Below, piece after piece: positions 10,869 through 23,285 of a stretch of 64,000 nucleotides of DNA (positions within the stretch are counted from its first letter, which is position 1; each line of letters starts with the position of its first letter). Below the pieces are notes generated by a model. It saw nothing but the letters and a program-made list of their open reading frames with translations, had not been told where the DNA came from and did not search any database. The DNA is from Buddleja alternifolia (Eukaryota; Streptophyta; Magnoliopsida; Lamiales; Scrophulariaceae). The DNA lies in contig CM033396.1 of the NCBI GenBank assembly GCA_019426215.1, forward strand, positions 27,667,101-27,731,100, read 5' to 3'. Position numbers and translations under genes: made by a program.

Positions 10869-11354
10869 GATGTACAAATCACCCTAATAATATAATATAA
10901 ATTGAAAATAATAAAAACAATATTATTTGTTGGGAAAATTGAAAAACCTTAAAGAGGGATATTTATACAAACTGATGAAAGGTTTACTAAGCGGTAACTA
11001 ATTAATACAAGATACAATTACCTTAATTTTATACGATAACTACCAATAATAAAAGATTACATATCCGCTAATTATGCTAGATCTCATCAAAAGGGATTTA
11101 GCCTTAACTGTATAGAAACTGGAGACTTGATTCTCTTGCATTAATCCAACATCTTCCTAATTGAAGTGGGTTAGCCTGGTTTTCGTAATCCTGCTTCGCT
11201 TGCCTAGTCGTCCTTCGGCCTGAGCAGTAATGTTCTCTTGAGGGCTTTAGTCCAATATAGTTCCTGGATTCTGACTCACAAGGATTTGAGATTTTTTAGC
11301 TCAGTCCAACTGATCGAATCAATGATTCAGTGAACAAGTAGACTTTCTAATTTA
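10869..11354. other. Intergenic, nothing recognised
   Basis: AT-rich single-copy-looking sequence with no reading frame, terminal repeat or RNA gene that I can support. Confidence 0.4.
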
Positions 11355-11575
11355 GGGTGAGTTTGTACAATTTTTGCATAATTGATTAGGGGATAATTGA
11401 TTCTTGTGGAATTGATTATAGCAAAAGTTAGGATATTTAGCTTTTTCAAAACGTAGTTTTATAACACAAAAATGTCCAAAATAGATTATAAGAAAAAGGG
11501 TCAAACAATCATCAAAATAGTGTTTGGACTCCAAACACAAATTTTAATTTTTCAATCGCTTGGCCAAACACACCC
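11355..11575. mobile_element. PIF/Harbinger (Tourist-like) MITE
   Basis: 221 bp bounded by GGGTGAGTTTG on the left and its inverted counterpart CCAAACACACCC on the right, directly flanked by TTA on both sides (11352-11354 and 11576-11578). GGGTGNGTTTGG termini and a three-base TWA target duplication are the signature of Tourist-like MITEs. No coding capacity. Confidence 0.7.
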
Positions 11576-12166
11576 TTAATTACCGATTTAGTTCTCAAAA
11601 ATTTACAGTATTCACTCCTCTCTAGACCCTTTATACGACTTGGGAGTTAGGCCCAACAATCATTCTAAGTTTTATTGAGACCCACTTTCATAAGCACTTG
11701 TTGGCAAGATCGGAATTATTGAATGTGGAAACTTGGGTAAATGATATTGGCACTCCAAAAGTGTTATTGGCACTCCACTATTCAATAAAATTTTTTTTCT
11801 AAAAATACTGAAAAGTGGAACTCCAATAGTAATTTTTGGAATGCCAATGTCAACTCCCAAAACTTATTGTATCTTAGCTTCTTAATAAAATACTCCAATT
11901 GCTCTTACTTGGAAGGAGGCAATCACAATTTTCCATCATGGATTTTATTGAACAATACAATCTTGACTTTAAGTAAACGACCAAGTTAATTGAATGCAGT
12001 CTATTTAAAGAATAGAACTTGGGTTATGAAGTTTATCATCAAATCATCTTTAATATGAGAATTAACGGTCTATATTTGTGTATGTGTGGATGGGTGTATG
12101 TATACTTGTGCATGTATATTTGTGTATTTACGAAAATATTTCTCGGTTGAAATTTTGTGGTATTGG
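11576..12166. other. Non-coding, with a possible degenerate MITE
   Basis: Around 11745-11870, TTGGCACTCCA and GTGGAACTCC / GGAATGCCAA occur in opposite orientation and may be arms of a small inverted-repeat element. I could not fix its ends. The rest is AT-rich without features. Confidence 0.3.
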
Positions 12167-12433
12167 AATGACACGAAATTTGCACGGTCATAGCGAAACG
12201 GTATTCTAAACAAAACGCATGACATTGTCATGCGATCTTGGGATTTTAGCCATATGAGATCGTTTAAGGCCTAAAATTTGCGATTTTTTTACGAAAATAG
12301 GGTATTTTTGTAATAAAACACAAATTTGAGGCCTTAAACGATCTCAGATGGCTAAAATCCCGAGATCGCATAGCAAAGCTTGCGTTTTGTTTAGAATGAC
12401 ATTTCGCTATGATCATGTGAATTTCGTGTTATT
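12167..12433. repeat. Long inverted repeat (foldback element)
   Basis: Two arms of about 110-115 bases (12167-12280 and 12326-12433) are complementary with few mismatches, around a spacer of about 45 bases. Both contain ACACGAAATT, TTTTGTTTAGAAT, GATCTCATATGGCTAAAAT-like segments in mirrored order. A transcript would fold into one long hairpin. No clear target duplication was found. Confidence 0.75.
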
Positions 12434-12461
12434 TTAACATGGTACAATTATAAACGCGAAA

Positions 12462-12653
12462 ATAAAATTTAAAAAAAAAAAAAAACTACCTATTACAGCG
12501 GTTTTTTCCACAACCGCTGTAATAGGCCCCGGAAAAAAAAATTTAATTTTTTTTTTAACAGCGGTTATAAAAATGACCGCTGTAATAGGTGTCTATTTAA
12601 CAACGGTAATTGGTAAAAAAAAATCGCTGTAATAGACCATTTCTATAGTAGTG
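12462..12653. mobile_element. Right terminus of another CACTA element
   Basis: The end TTTCTATAGTAGTG at 12640-12653 is preceded by four alternating-orientation copies of an ACAGCGGTT / AACCGCTGTAATAGG motif (12494-12636), the usual layout of CACTA subterminal repeats. It abuts a LINE fragment on the right. I could not find the matching left terminus, so the element is truncated or its left end is diverged. Confidence 0.6.
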
Positions 12654-12985
12654 ATAAATTTTTCCCATACATATCTTGAGGCCCACTGCACATTATCCAT
12701 CCAATTTGATTTCCTACAGGTAAGAAAAAGCTTCCTCCAACATTGTTCCATAACTTCCTTAGCAAAACCACACTGGAAAAAAAGATGGTCTCTAGATTCC
12801 CTCTCCAACCGACACAACAGATAACTATCATCCTCCAATTCCATCCAAGTGCATAATCTGTCTCTGGTCTTCATTTTGTTCAGGAATGCTAGCCAAACAA
12901 TAAATCTGTGCCTGGCCACTGGCCCTTTCCCCCTACTAAATTGTGCCACACCACTTCATCACAATTTTCTATCTCATGAACATAA
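12654..12985 (-). pseudogene. LINE reverse-transcriptase tail (zf-RVT) fragment
   Basis: The minus strand from about 12985 encodes the C-terminal zinc-binding region of a plant L1 ORF2: GPVARHRFIVWLAFLNK, then a cysteine-bearing LLCRLERESRDHLFFQC. It is about 110 residues long, contains stops near its start, and ends where the CACTA terminus was inserted. It is related to, but not the same copy as, the LINE at 53-58 kb. Confidence 0.75.
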
Positions 12986-13205
12986 GCCTGGTGGCATTAT
13001 AATGTCACATTCGAGAAAGATAATTATGATTTAAATTTAAAAAAACATAAACACATGTTTTGCGGTATTATGCAATTCATTAATAAGTTAATTCACAATA
13101 ATATCTAGACAAATTAAACAAAACTCTAATTTTGATCCATACCAAGCATAAAATAATTTTGGTAGTATAATGGTGTGCCGTGTACGCGGTGGAAGAAAAA
13201 AGGAA

Positions 13206-13995
13206 GGCAAAAAATGCAAAATGGTCCCTCGACTTGCACCTAGTCCCATTTTGATCCATTTAAATTAAAGTAGCCAATTTGGTCTCAGAACTTCTCAATT
13301 GATGCCAATTTCATCTCATCACATACTTCCGACAAAAATCTTTCCGAGGATTCTCCCCTCAATTAAGACTTAATCCTAAAATCTAACTAAAAAAGGAAAG
13401 AAAAAAAATTCACTGAATGTGTCGGAATTCACTTCCAATTGGTGAAATCTTACTTTAATCGTTTCTCCAATTGGTGAAATCTTACTATAATCGTTAGAAG
13501 AGTCAGCGAATTTGTTAATCAACAAAAAAATGAAACACATTTATAGAAATTAAAGTAGCTTCACAATCAAATTAAATTAAAATGGGTAAAAAACAACAAT
13601 TACGTTTGCTTCCGAAGCACAAGAAATTTAACAATGAAAAACGAATTATGCTTCACAAGTAGAAGCAAAATTATGCATTAAAATATGAAGCATATTTCTG
13701 CTTATGGAGCCTTTTTAAAATTGAAGCATATAATTTTTGCTTCTGCTAATGATTAATGAACAAATCCTAAAGTAAGCAGAAACAAAAATTCACTTTTGGA
13801 TTTCAGTAATTTTTTTTTTAATAAGATTTTAGGATTTCTTTTTTAATAATTTGGAGAGAATCTCCGATGGGATTATTGCTGGAAAAGAATAATGGGATAA
13901 AATTGGCATCAATTAAGGAGTTATGGGACCAAATTGGCTAGTGAGATCAAAATGAGACTAGGTGTAAATTACGGGACTTTTTTGACATTTTTGCC
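13206..13995. mobile_element. Mutator-like non-autonomous element with long terminal inverted repeats
   Basis: The left end (from GGCAAAAAATGC at 13206) and the complemented right end (from GGCAAAAATGTC at 13995) align for over 100 bases, sharing CACCTAGTC, CATTTTGATC, GCCAATTTGGTC and AATTGATGCCAATTT in order. Long inverted repeats of this kind are typical of MULEs. The interior (13320-13860) has no transposase, and a clean 9-base target duplication is not evident. Confidence 0.65.
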
Positions 13996-14912
13996 AAATA
14001 GAGAAGAAAAGAGGTTTGAGTTATAATTAGAATGTTTTCTTGTCACAAATTTCAGCAATTGAGTTCTATTCATAAGAAGATGTTCTTGTATTTTCTTAAA
14101 GAAAGTGACAAATTAGAGGCCTTATAGTAATTCCTGCAACTCCATGTCGATTCTCTTATAATTAAATTAGAATATCATGTTTTGTTATTGATGCTCAATC
14201 TTTAGCGGAAATATAACAGAAAAATTGAGTTGTTCTTTTTGTTTTTTTGAAAAATAATCGGTCTTATATATCATTTAATCGAAAGTTTAGAACACGATAT
14301 AATAAGAACATCTGAAGCACCAACTATCAAGTTTCTTGAAGAAACAAATCTTAAGAACTCACAAACGAACACAAGAAAACTCTTGTGCTCAAGATCACAA
14401 TCTTATTCAAGATAGAAAAACTCTCATTCGAGAGACAAATCGAACTTTCATTCGAGAGAGAAAATAAAAACTAAACACAAATATAAAATACTATCTAAAA
14501 TCTTGTTTATTATCCATTTTCATCTCGTCAGATCCACCTTTGTCTCATTAGATCCATCCATGTCTTGTCCGATCTGAAGGTGGGATACATAATTTGAAGG
14601 AGGATGCTCTAACCCAGCCCCACCGATAATGGTGTTGACAATAGTGGTGATGAAGGTAATCGTCTCCCCAAATCATCATTAGCGGAGAAGAAGAAAAGAA
14701 AAAAATTAGTATTTAAGAGTGAAGAAATGGAAAGAGGCGGCTTTTAAATTGAGTTGTTCCTTTTCTGTTCTTTAGACATAATCAATTGGACCAGAGGCTA
14801 ATAAAATACCTTACATAAATTCGACATTTGTATTGTACATCATTTTGTATCATATATACACGCAAAATGCTTAATAAATAAAAACTTTATATTAGAAAAT
14901 ATAGTTTATACA
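13996..14912. other. Non-coding
   Basis: No supported gene. 14383-14470 has repeated CATTCGAGAGA motifs and 14520-14575 has three copies of an AGATCCA-type motif, neither of which I can assign. Confidence 0.35.
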
Positions 14913-15182
14913 TACTACAAGAAAATAATGTAGTGATAAAATATCAAATAACAAAATCAAAATTATCATTAATTACAAATATTAAGTGACAACAAAATAA
15001 TTTTTATTTTGTCACAAGAATAGTACTCACAAATTTAACAGTGACAAGAATTGTATAAAATTGTCATTCTTGATAATTTGTGAGAAGGAATTTGTTGTAA
15101 CTAATAACAATTAGTGGTACATCTTTAGTGGCAACTTAATGGCAACAAATACATCTGTCACTGTATTTGTGTTGTCACTAAT

Positions 15183-15482
15183 TGAAACTAAGAAGAATAA
15201 TTTGTGAAGAGACCATGTCTGTTGAAACTGATAACAAATTTATGTGCAGAAAAATGTTTCTTCTATTCTGAATATTATTTCCAACAGTGTACAAGAGGGT
15301 TAACTATATACAACTTAATCTAACAACAAAAAAGGAAAGGTAAGTCAGATCCCATAATCATGGGATACACTAACTAAAAAGGAAATTAATCACTAATCAG
15401 CTTTATTCTAGGGATATAGAAGATCCTAAAAAATACAAAAGATCCTAATAAATCTCTAATTGCCATAAATCACGTTCCTACA
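15183..15482 (-). repeat. 3-prime LTR of the copia element
   Basis: TGAAACTAAG...GTTCCTACA; about 97% like its partner at 19066-19368. The complement of the polypurine tract abuts its right edge. Confidence 0.88.
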
Positions 15483-15489
15483 CTCCCCC

Positions 15490-18400
15490 TCAAGCTGGTG
15501 AATAGGTATTCTCCATTCCCAGCTTGGATACAATACTCTCAAACGTTGAACTACATAACCCTTTGGTAAGTACATCAGCAAGTTGGTTCTGTGTAGACAC
15601 ATAAGGCGTACAAATCAAACCATTGTCCAGTTTTTCTTTGATGAAGTGTCTATCAACTTCAATGTGTTTCGTTCGATCATGTTGTACTGGGTTATGAGCT
15701 ATACTAATCGCAGACTTATTATCACAGTAGAGTCTCATTGGGCCATCCCGCTTAATCTTCAAGTCATCTAAGATGATTTTCAACCAAAGTAGTTCACATA
15801 TGCCTTGAGCCATTGCTCGAAATTCTGCTTCTGCACTAGATCGCGCTACTACATTCTGCTTCTTACTCCTCCACGTCACGAGATTCCCTCCAAGAAAGGT
15901 GCAATATCCCGAAGTTGACCTCCTGTCAACAATTGATCCTGCATAATCGGCATCCGGGTATGCCTCAAGTACTAGACCCCCATTTCTTTTGAACATAATA
16001 CCTTTTCCTGGTGTCCCTTTGAGATAGTGTAACACTCGGTGAGCTACCTGCAAATGGACTTCTTTCGGGCTATGCATGAACTGACTAATCACACTCACTG
16101 CATATGTTATATCTGGTCGTGTGTGAGAAAGATAAATAAGCCTACCTATAAGGCGTTGATACATTTCCTTATCTACTGCAACACCCCCCTCTGCCCTTCC
16201 AAGTTTAAGGTTTGGATCCATCGGAGTACTTGATGGTTTACACGCTGTTTTGCCTGTCTCGTTGAGTAGATCAGTGACAATTTTATGTTGTGAGATAAAA
16301 ATACCCTGCCTAGAGTGAGCTACTTCGATCCCAAGGAAATATTTTAATTTGCCTAACTCTTTCATCTCAAACTCCTTAGCCAAACACCAACTTAGATTCT
16401 GTCTCTCATTGTCGTCATCCCCTGTCATTATTATGTCATCGATATACACTAAAAGTGTTGTGACTCCCCTTGAAGGTGAGTGTTTGATAAACAGTGTATG
16501 ACCCCCTTGGCTTTGTCTATACCCCATGGCCATCATTACTTTTGCAAATCTCCCAAACTACGCCCGTGGTGATTGTTTAAGCCCGTATAAAGCCTTCTTC
16601 AACTTGCACACAACCTGAGCATTCAAATTATTTCTATAACCTGGTGATAAATCCATGTATATTTCTTCATTCAGCTCTCCATGCAAAAATGCATTCTTGA
16701 CATCAAATTGATGTAATTCCCAACCATAGTTAGCTGCTAAAGACAAGAGAACCCTAACAGTATTCATCTTTGCAACTGGAGCAAAAGTCTCTAAGTAGTC
16801 AATACCGTAAGTTTAGGTATAGCATTTCGCCACCAATCTTGCCTTATATCTTTCAATTGATCCATCAACCCTATACTTAACTGTGTAAACCCATTTACAA
16901 CCCACAGGTTTCTTCCCAGCTGGCAGCTACACTAACTCCCACGTTTTGTTTTTTTCTAATACCTCCATTTCAACATTCATAGCTTGTTTCCATTTCTCAT
17001 TGGTCAATGCCTCAAATAAGGTTCTAGGGATGACAGTGGTGTTCAAATTAACAAGAAAAGCTTTATGAGATGGTGAAAATTTTCCTAAAGAAATGAAATG
17101 AGCAAGAGGATATAGTGGTTGTTTGGTGCATTCCCTAGTCCCTTTTCTAATTGCATTCGGAAGATCCTGATCATTATTATTCATATGAAAATCAGTTTCA
17201 GTATTTAATGAGGGTTTAGAAATTGTTACCTCATTCTCGGAATCCGGGTTAGAGACTTGGAGTTGAACAGATTCAGGGGCAGCCATCTTTTTCCCTGAAT
17301 AAACCTTGCCAAATCTCACATTCTCAAGGACAGAACTTGTACTTGCTAGCTGATTTTGAGGTGCATGTTCAGACACAAAAATGGGATCAGACACAGGAGG
17401 ATTAGATTGAGTTGTGGGCTTGGAAAAAGACGGTAGGTCAAGTAAGAAAAGATCTTTGAAATCCTCTCTATCCTTATCTTCCATTTTTGAACTCTCCCCC
17501 TGAAGATAAAGAGTGGTGAAATAAGACTCACTTTCATTAAAAGTAACGTCCACCGATACATAAAATTTTCTGGACCGAGGATGGTAACACTTATAACCCT
17601 TTTGTGTCGAAGAGTAACCCAGAAAGACACATTTCAATGCCCTTGGATCTAACTTCCCACGATTTTGGCTGTGAACATGGACAAATGACACACACAGGAA
17701 TACCCTGGGGACAAGATTAGTTGAAGTTTTTAGATCTGGATAAAATGTCGAGAGGATTTCCATTGGACTCTTGAATCCTAAAACTCTTGAAGGCAAGCGA
17801 TTTATAAGATGAGCAGATGTGAGTACTGCTTCTCCCCAAAAGGATTTAGGTACATTTTTCTGAAACATAAAGGCTCGAGTTGATTCAAGAAGGTGACCGT
17901 TTTTCCGTTCTGCTACTCTATTTTGTTGTGGGGTATTAACACAAGATAACTCATGCACAATCCCTTCTTTATGAAAGTATGGAGTTAAGACATGATTGAA
18001 ATAGTCCCTAGCATTGTCTGACCTAAACTTTTTGATATTGACCCCAAACTGATTTTTAATCATGGAACAAAAATTTGGGATAACAGTACTGATATCGGAT
18101 TTGTGTTTGAGTAAAAATATCCACGTAACACGAGTACAATCATCAATGAAAGAGACAAACCTTCTTGCCCCCAGAAACATCAGGAACAGTAGAAGGCCCC
18201 CAAATATCGCTGTGAATGAGATAAAAAGGATTTGAACTTCTTTTATTACTAATAGGAAAAGACGCACGTTTGTGTTTTGCTAGTTCACACACTTCACAAT
18301 GGAAATCCTCAACATTTAGACCCTTAAATAAAGAAAGAAACAAAACTTTAACAACTCTAAAGGAAGCCAAATTTTCTCTTTATTCAATAAAGAAGAGTTT

Positions 18401-18909
18401 GAAAGAAAGGAGTGAGATATACTGTCCTTAATTATGTTTGATTGGTTCAGCTCTTCAAGGTAGTAGAGGCCATCCTTTACTCTAGCATGTCTAATCATCT
18501 TCCCCGAATCCTCGTCCTGAAATACACAATAACTACGATGAAAAATCACAAAGCAATTCATATCTAGGGTAAGTTTTTGGACAAAAATCAAGTTCGTGGA
18601 TAATCTAGGAACATGGAGAACATTTTTTAAGGTCAATAGCGGGCTGATTTTGATATCCCCTACACCTGCTACAGTGGTCAATGAACCATCTGCTGTGGCT
18701 ATTTTTCTATTGCTTGGACAAGGGGAATATGTGAAAAAATGGTTTGGTGAGTGAGTCATATGGTCGGTAGCTCCTGGATCCATGATCCAAGAGTTAGCAA
18801 AGCTTCTTGCTAAGACATTTAATCCAATAGAGAATGGAAACGTAGCTGAATACGCCAAAGAACAAGTACCTGAAATAGTCGTCCTTGCAACCTCCAATAT
18901 TTCCATCAT
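15490..18909 (-). pseudogene. copia pol: protease, integrase, reverse transcriptase, RNase H
   Basis: Reading leftward from 18909: protease motif WIMDPGATDHM; gag-pre-integrase region (CEVCELAKHKRASFP) near 18270; integrase with its DDE set (FIDDCTR, FRSDNARDYF, NRVAERKNG); then reverse transcriptase ([27 protein letters not shown]) and RNase H (DADYAGS, RSSAEAEFRAM, LYCDNKSA). The frame is constant except for two compensating slips near 18360 and 18165. In-frame stops occur near 16927 (after WELV), at 16810-16820 (glutamine to TAA) and at 16556 (tryptophan to TAG). The GTEYF-type glycine near the second Asp of integrase has become alanine. Inactive. Confidence 0.9.
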
Positions 18910-19065
18910 TAAAACTGATCTATAGGCAATTAAGGAAGATCACTTGTAGCAAAAATTACCAGCAATTAAGGCTGATCAGAACCAAAAAATTTGTTGGCAA
19001 TATAAGCCAAACACTCAAATCGATATTTCCTAGGAATTCAAAACCTTACGGCTCTGATACCATAT

Positions 19066-19368
19066 TGAAACTAAGAAGAATAATTTGTGAAGAGACCATG
19101 TCTGTTGAAACTGATAACATAATTTATGTGCAGAAAAATGTTTCTTCTATTCTGAAAATTATTTGCAACAGTGTACAAGAGGGTTAACTATATACAACTT
19201 AATCTAGTAGCAAAAAAGGAAAGATAAGTCAGATCCCATAATCATGGGATACACTAACTAAAAAGGAAATTAATCACTAATCAGCCTTATTCTAGGGATA
19301 TAGAAGATCCTAAAAAATACAAAAGATCCTAATAAATCTCTAATTGCCATAAATCACGTTTTCCTACA
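19066..19368 (-). repeat. 5-prime LTR with tRNA-iMet primer site alongside
   Basis: 303 bp. The primer-binding site (complement of GGCTCTGATACCA, 19051-19063) lies two to three bases inside the element, the standard distance. Confidence 0.88.
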
Positions 19369-19469
19369 GTTGTCACTAAATAGGGAAAATTGCATGTTTG
19401 GTGCAATAGGATAGAGGGGGTTGCAAAAACGGTCGCTTTACAACCTCGACAAAAATAGTCACATAGGAT

Positions 19470-20128
19470 CATGGTCTTAAATTTCCCTCAAAATCTCAAA
19501 ATTTCGGGTTTTCGGGAGTCCTGAAGCGAATCTCACTTTCGATCCAATTTTGCAAGATATCTTCCTAAATTTTGACCGAAACCCCAAATTCCCCGAAACT
19601 CAAAAATAATATTGAAACTTTTTTGTTCAATATCCATTAAATTTAGCCCGAAACCCCAAATTTCTCGAAATTTCCCAAAATTTTGAATAATAATTAATTT
19701 TTTTTTACATATTAAAATTTTATTATTTAAAAATAATATTTCAGGTTGGTCCACATCTACCAACCATTCACCCCAACCACACACATGATTCTTACTAAAC
19801 TTGTGGCATACTTTATTTTAATTAAGTTCTCATAAGATTTGATTATTATTTTACTATCAAGTTATATGTATTTCATATTTTTTGTAACATGCTTTTGATC
19901 ATACTATTTAATAAGATTCATTATACATATATTATATATAAAATATTATTAATGTGAAAGATGCATAAATATGATAACTAAAGTTACCAAAAGATTGATT
20001 GTAAACTTTCATGAGTTCTTTAAAATCGAAATCGAAATTTCGAATATCCTCGAAATTTCGATTTCTATTGAAATTTCTGTAAATTTACTACCCGGGTAGC
20101 TATACCGAAACCGAAATTTAGGACCTTG
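19470..20128. mobile_element. hAT-type non-autonomous element with perfect 8-bp duplication
   Basis: 659 bp with inverted ends CATGGTCTTAAATTTCC / CAAGGTCCTAAATTTCG and an exact duplication CATAGGAT at 19462-19469 and 20129-20136. Eight-base duplications are diagnostic of hAT elements. The interior is rich in CGAAATTTCG-like short palindromes (20015-20110) and has no transposase. Confidence 0.8.
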
Positions 20129-20136
20129 CATAGGAT

Positions 20137-20648
20137 ACAAAAATGTGCAGCATTAGTCCCGTCCGTTAATTTTTTTTTTAACGGCATATGACTGTTAAAA
20201 CTTGTGTGTTTTTTGCAATTCTCAAAATTTTTGGGGGCTTTATGAATATTTTAAATTATTTCCTTTTTATTTTGTCTCCCCTTTCTTCACTATGAAAGCC
20301 TAACCACCTCCTCCCCTCAGCACCACCACTGTTGCGCCACCCAAAGCCGCCGTACAGAGCTCCAACCTGCAAACCAACCCCTTCGAATCTTCCCCCGGCC
20401 ATCGCCCCAACAACTCCTACTCCCCGTGGCATAACTACCCTCAAAATCCAAACAAACTCGACATCTCAGATCTGTTGTCTTGTGTCATTTCGCACAGATT
20501 TGAACTATATGATCAAAATACAGAATGAATTCATTCTGCCGAAAATAAAATTCATGGTAGAAAAATTTGTTATAACTAATAAAAACAAAATAGAGGAATA
20601 AAACTTCAAGGCAAATAATTTGGAACTTAGTCAAAGATGACAACTAAA
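20137..20648. other. Non-coding, with a GC-rich patch
   Basis: 20137-20240 continues the sequence interrupted by the hAT element. 20280-20450 is C-rich and far from the local base composition, with CCACC/GCCGCC runs like a gene-derived segment, but both strands give only short frames with no recognisable domain. Confidence 0.3.
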
Positions 20649-21052
20649 CTATGGTGCACAGATACTTTTAAAAATGACGTGATGCAGTGTCGGATATTTG
20701 AGGGATACACCACGGATATGTATCGGACACACCACGTGGCATATCCAAAAATAAAAAATAAAATAAAATTATGGATACCGTGTCCGAAACGTGTCCAAGC
20801 TAGAAACTTGACGAAAATAACATTGCTCCCAATTGAAATGTTCATAGTTTTGTGGTATATGGTAAAGATGACAATGCGAGGGTTAGTTGTCCTAACGATG
20901 GTAAAATAATTAATGACAATTTGATATTAAGATGAAAAACTAGACATATATGAAAGTGGGAATATGACATGAAAAATGACAAAGAACATTGGTAATTTTG
21001 AGAGACAGTGGATCAAGAAGAAAAAATTACGAGGAAAACAAAAATAAGAAAT

Positions 21053-22735
21053 TGTTAGGTATATGCGCTCAATGCCAATGAAGGAATTAGATTGAGAAGG
21101 GCATTTTAGTTAACTTATACAAACTATTATATTATATAAGGCATTGGGTTTTGTTCATGTAAATCTAAATGGCATTTAAATGTATTGAATAAATAAGTCT
21201 ATGAGATTTGAAGATAGACTTTCCACCTCTTATGGTTGAGAGGAGGCACTGGAAAAGTAAAGTACTTAATCTCTTAAAAGGGAGTTCGCGAGTTAAGGAA
21301 TTTTAATTGGGCGTTAAAATTCGACTCGTATGCCACCTGCTTTGACAAAGTAGTGCCAGTCGAACTCTGATTAGATAGTGGGAGCTGGTGTCATGAATAT
21401 AGTTAATGGAATTAACATATTTGAACTCGACTCACATTAATCCGATTGCATGGGTATTTACTCTTTCATAGTCAATAATTGGAATTAAGATTGCGATAGC
21501 ATGTGTGAACTTTAGACCTAAGAAGTTATTTACAATATGCTTGTAGTATTGGATATGTTATCAGAGTAGTTAGACCCGTATCACTTGATAGGTGGGGTTG
21601 ACCTCGAAGTACGATCCAATGGTGCATTCGATGTTATAAGATAACTGCCAAAATGGGATTCACCGTCTTGATAGTAAACGAGTATGTGACCTGTACGATC
21701 ATAAGTAATTGAAATTATAAGTTTTTGGCCAAAGATATAAACTAGCTCGTGATGGTCACTGAGGGTAGTTTGGTGATTTCACATTATTATGATTCCAAAG
21801 TACAGTATTAAGTTCTATGAGTTTGGCGTACCATGGCTCTTACTTGATTGGGTCACGTCGGTGAAGAGTTTATACGCATATGGTATCCATAATCAAGGCT
21901 CGTGATGACGTATTCATCTCGCTTTCAATTAGGCTATGATTTGGCTCCACGGTGCTGGTTAGGTGACAACCGTATCCTTTGAAGACCTCCCATTGCCAAT
22001 TGAATTGAGCCTAGATAGTTGTGCTATGTGAACAAAATGAATGATTTTCTATGCTAAGGGTATTTTGGTAAATTCACATTAGATGTGAATGACTAATGAA
22101 ATGGATGACATGATTTAATTAAAGATATTTAATTGGATTTAATAAATTAATTAAATCATTTAATTCATAAGTTAAATTAATTGAAAATTAATTTATAAGT
22201 TGAATTAAATTAATTTTAATTGGATTAAAATAATTAATTAAAAGTCAATTGGATTGGACTTGGATTTAATTAATTACATATAGGCTAAGATGGAATGAAG
22301 CCCGAAAGCCCATTCCACAAGCCTAGCAGGCCGCCCCTCATTTATTGGATTAGGGGTTCTATTTACTTGGTATATATATTGTTAGTCAGTTTCAGAATTC
22401 TAGATATATAAATCATAATTCTGAATCTGACTTTGAGCCAGAAAACCTACAACAAAAGAAAAGAAAAATTCCCTCATTCTTCTCCAACTAGCCGTCGCCG
22501 CCATTGTTGCCAGGGAGGAGATCGGAGCTTTTTTGGAGATTTTTCTTCTGTGTGATATCTAGATGTAGGACTCCCGGGCATTGTTACTCTCGTCAAATCG
22601 ATACGAATCGATTCATGCTTCAAGAGGTAAATTGTTTATCTCCTTTTACTGTCAAGAAATCAACAATGAATCGAATTGATTCATAGTTTGGAAATTGTTT
22701 TGTTCGCTCCGTTTTTACTTGTACTATTCCCAACA
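21053..22735 (+). repeat. 5-prime LTR (1683 bp)
   Basis: It carries a TATA-like TATATATATT at 22371-22380. It retains a segment of about 150 bases (near 21830-21975) that is absent from the 3-prime LTR, where the flanking sequences are joined. An AATTAATTAAAT-rich tract lies at 22120-22270. Confidence 0.85.
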
Positions 22736-22927
22736 GTGTATGAGAGCCAAATTCGTGGCTTTGTTGATTTCTTTTGTGTTTATGTATGTTGTATTTGATA
22801 TTTACATGAACATGAGATTTACATATTGTATGTTGTTTGATTTTGAATGAATATCATGTGGTTAAATTTGTTAAATCTGAAATAATCGAATCTCAAATTT
22901 TTGTTTTTTCGAAGTTGGATCTGAATT

Positions 22928-23261
22928 TAGGAGTGAAGGATGAACCAAACTACTCGATACTCGACTCGAGCTCGATCGCTAAAAGCTCATTTGAGCTTGG
23001 TTTGTTTTGAACAACTTTTTGTGTTTGATAAGTTTTGAAGCTCCGCTCGAACTCTGCTCGATTTGTAAAAAAAGAATAAAAATATGAACAAAAAAATCAA
23101 ACTACTCGAGCTCGACTCGTGTTCAGCTCGATTAAAGCTCGTTTGAGCTCGACTCGATTACTAATCAAACAAGCTTAAACACAAACTTTGAAGCTCGATT
23201 GTATTTTAAATAAGTTTGAACAACATCTCGTTCGGCTCAACTTGGCTCGTTTACACCGCTA
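22928..23261. mobile_element. hAT MITE of the CTCGAGCTCG-rich family
   Basis: 334 bp with ends TAGGAGTGAAGGATGAACC / TAGCGGTGTAAACGAGCC and an exact TCTGAATT duplication (22920-22927, 23262-23269). The interior is packed with CTCGAGCTCGA and GAGCTTGATT-like units in both orientations. Non-autonomous. Confidence 0.85.
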
Positions 23262-23285
23262 TCTGAATTTTATTTGTTTATTTAT

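Larger units (their letters stand above)
15183..19368 (-). mobile_element. Ty1/copia retrotransposon lacking gag
   Basis: LTRs of 300 and 303 bp (15183-15482, 19066-19368) with TG...CA ends differ at roughly nine positions. Next to the right LTR, GGCTCTGATACCA is the complement of the initiator-Met tRNA primer site, so the element reads right to left. The purine tract is the complement of CTCCCCCTCAAG at 15483-15494. pol is nearly complete, but only about 155 bases separate the 5-prime LTR from the protease, so gag is missing. The element is flanked by an 11-base repeat instead of the usual five (see findings). Confidence 0.9.

Noticed and set aside
19051..19063. GCTCTGATACCA sequences as a tRNA gene
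   Set aside because: These are primer-binding sites (complements of a tRNA 3-prime end) beside LTRs; no cloverleaf surrounds them or the similar site at 45093-45104.
20256..20601. Open frames of 62 and 89 codons on opposite strands
   Set aside because: Short, C-rich, no domain, and overlapping on both strands; typical of GC-biased non-coding DNA.
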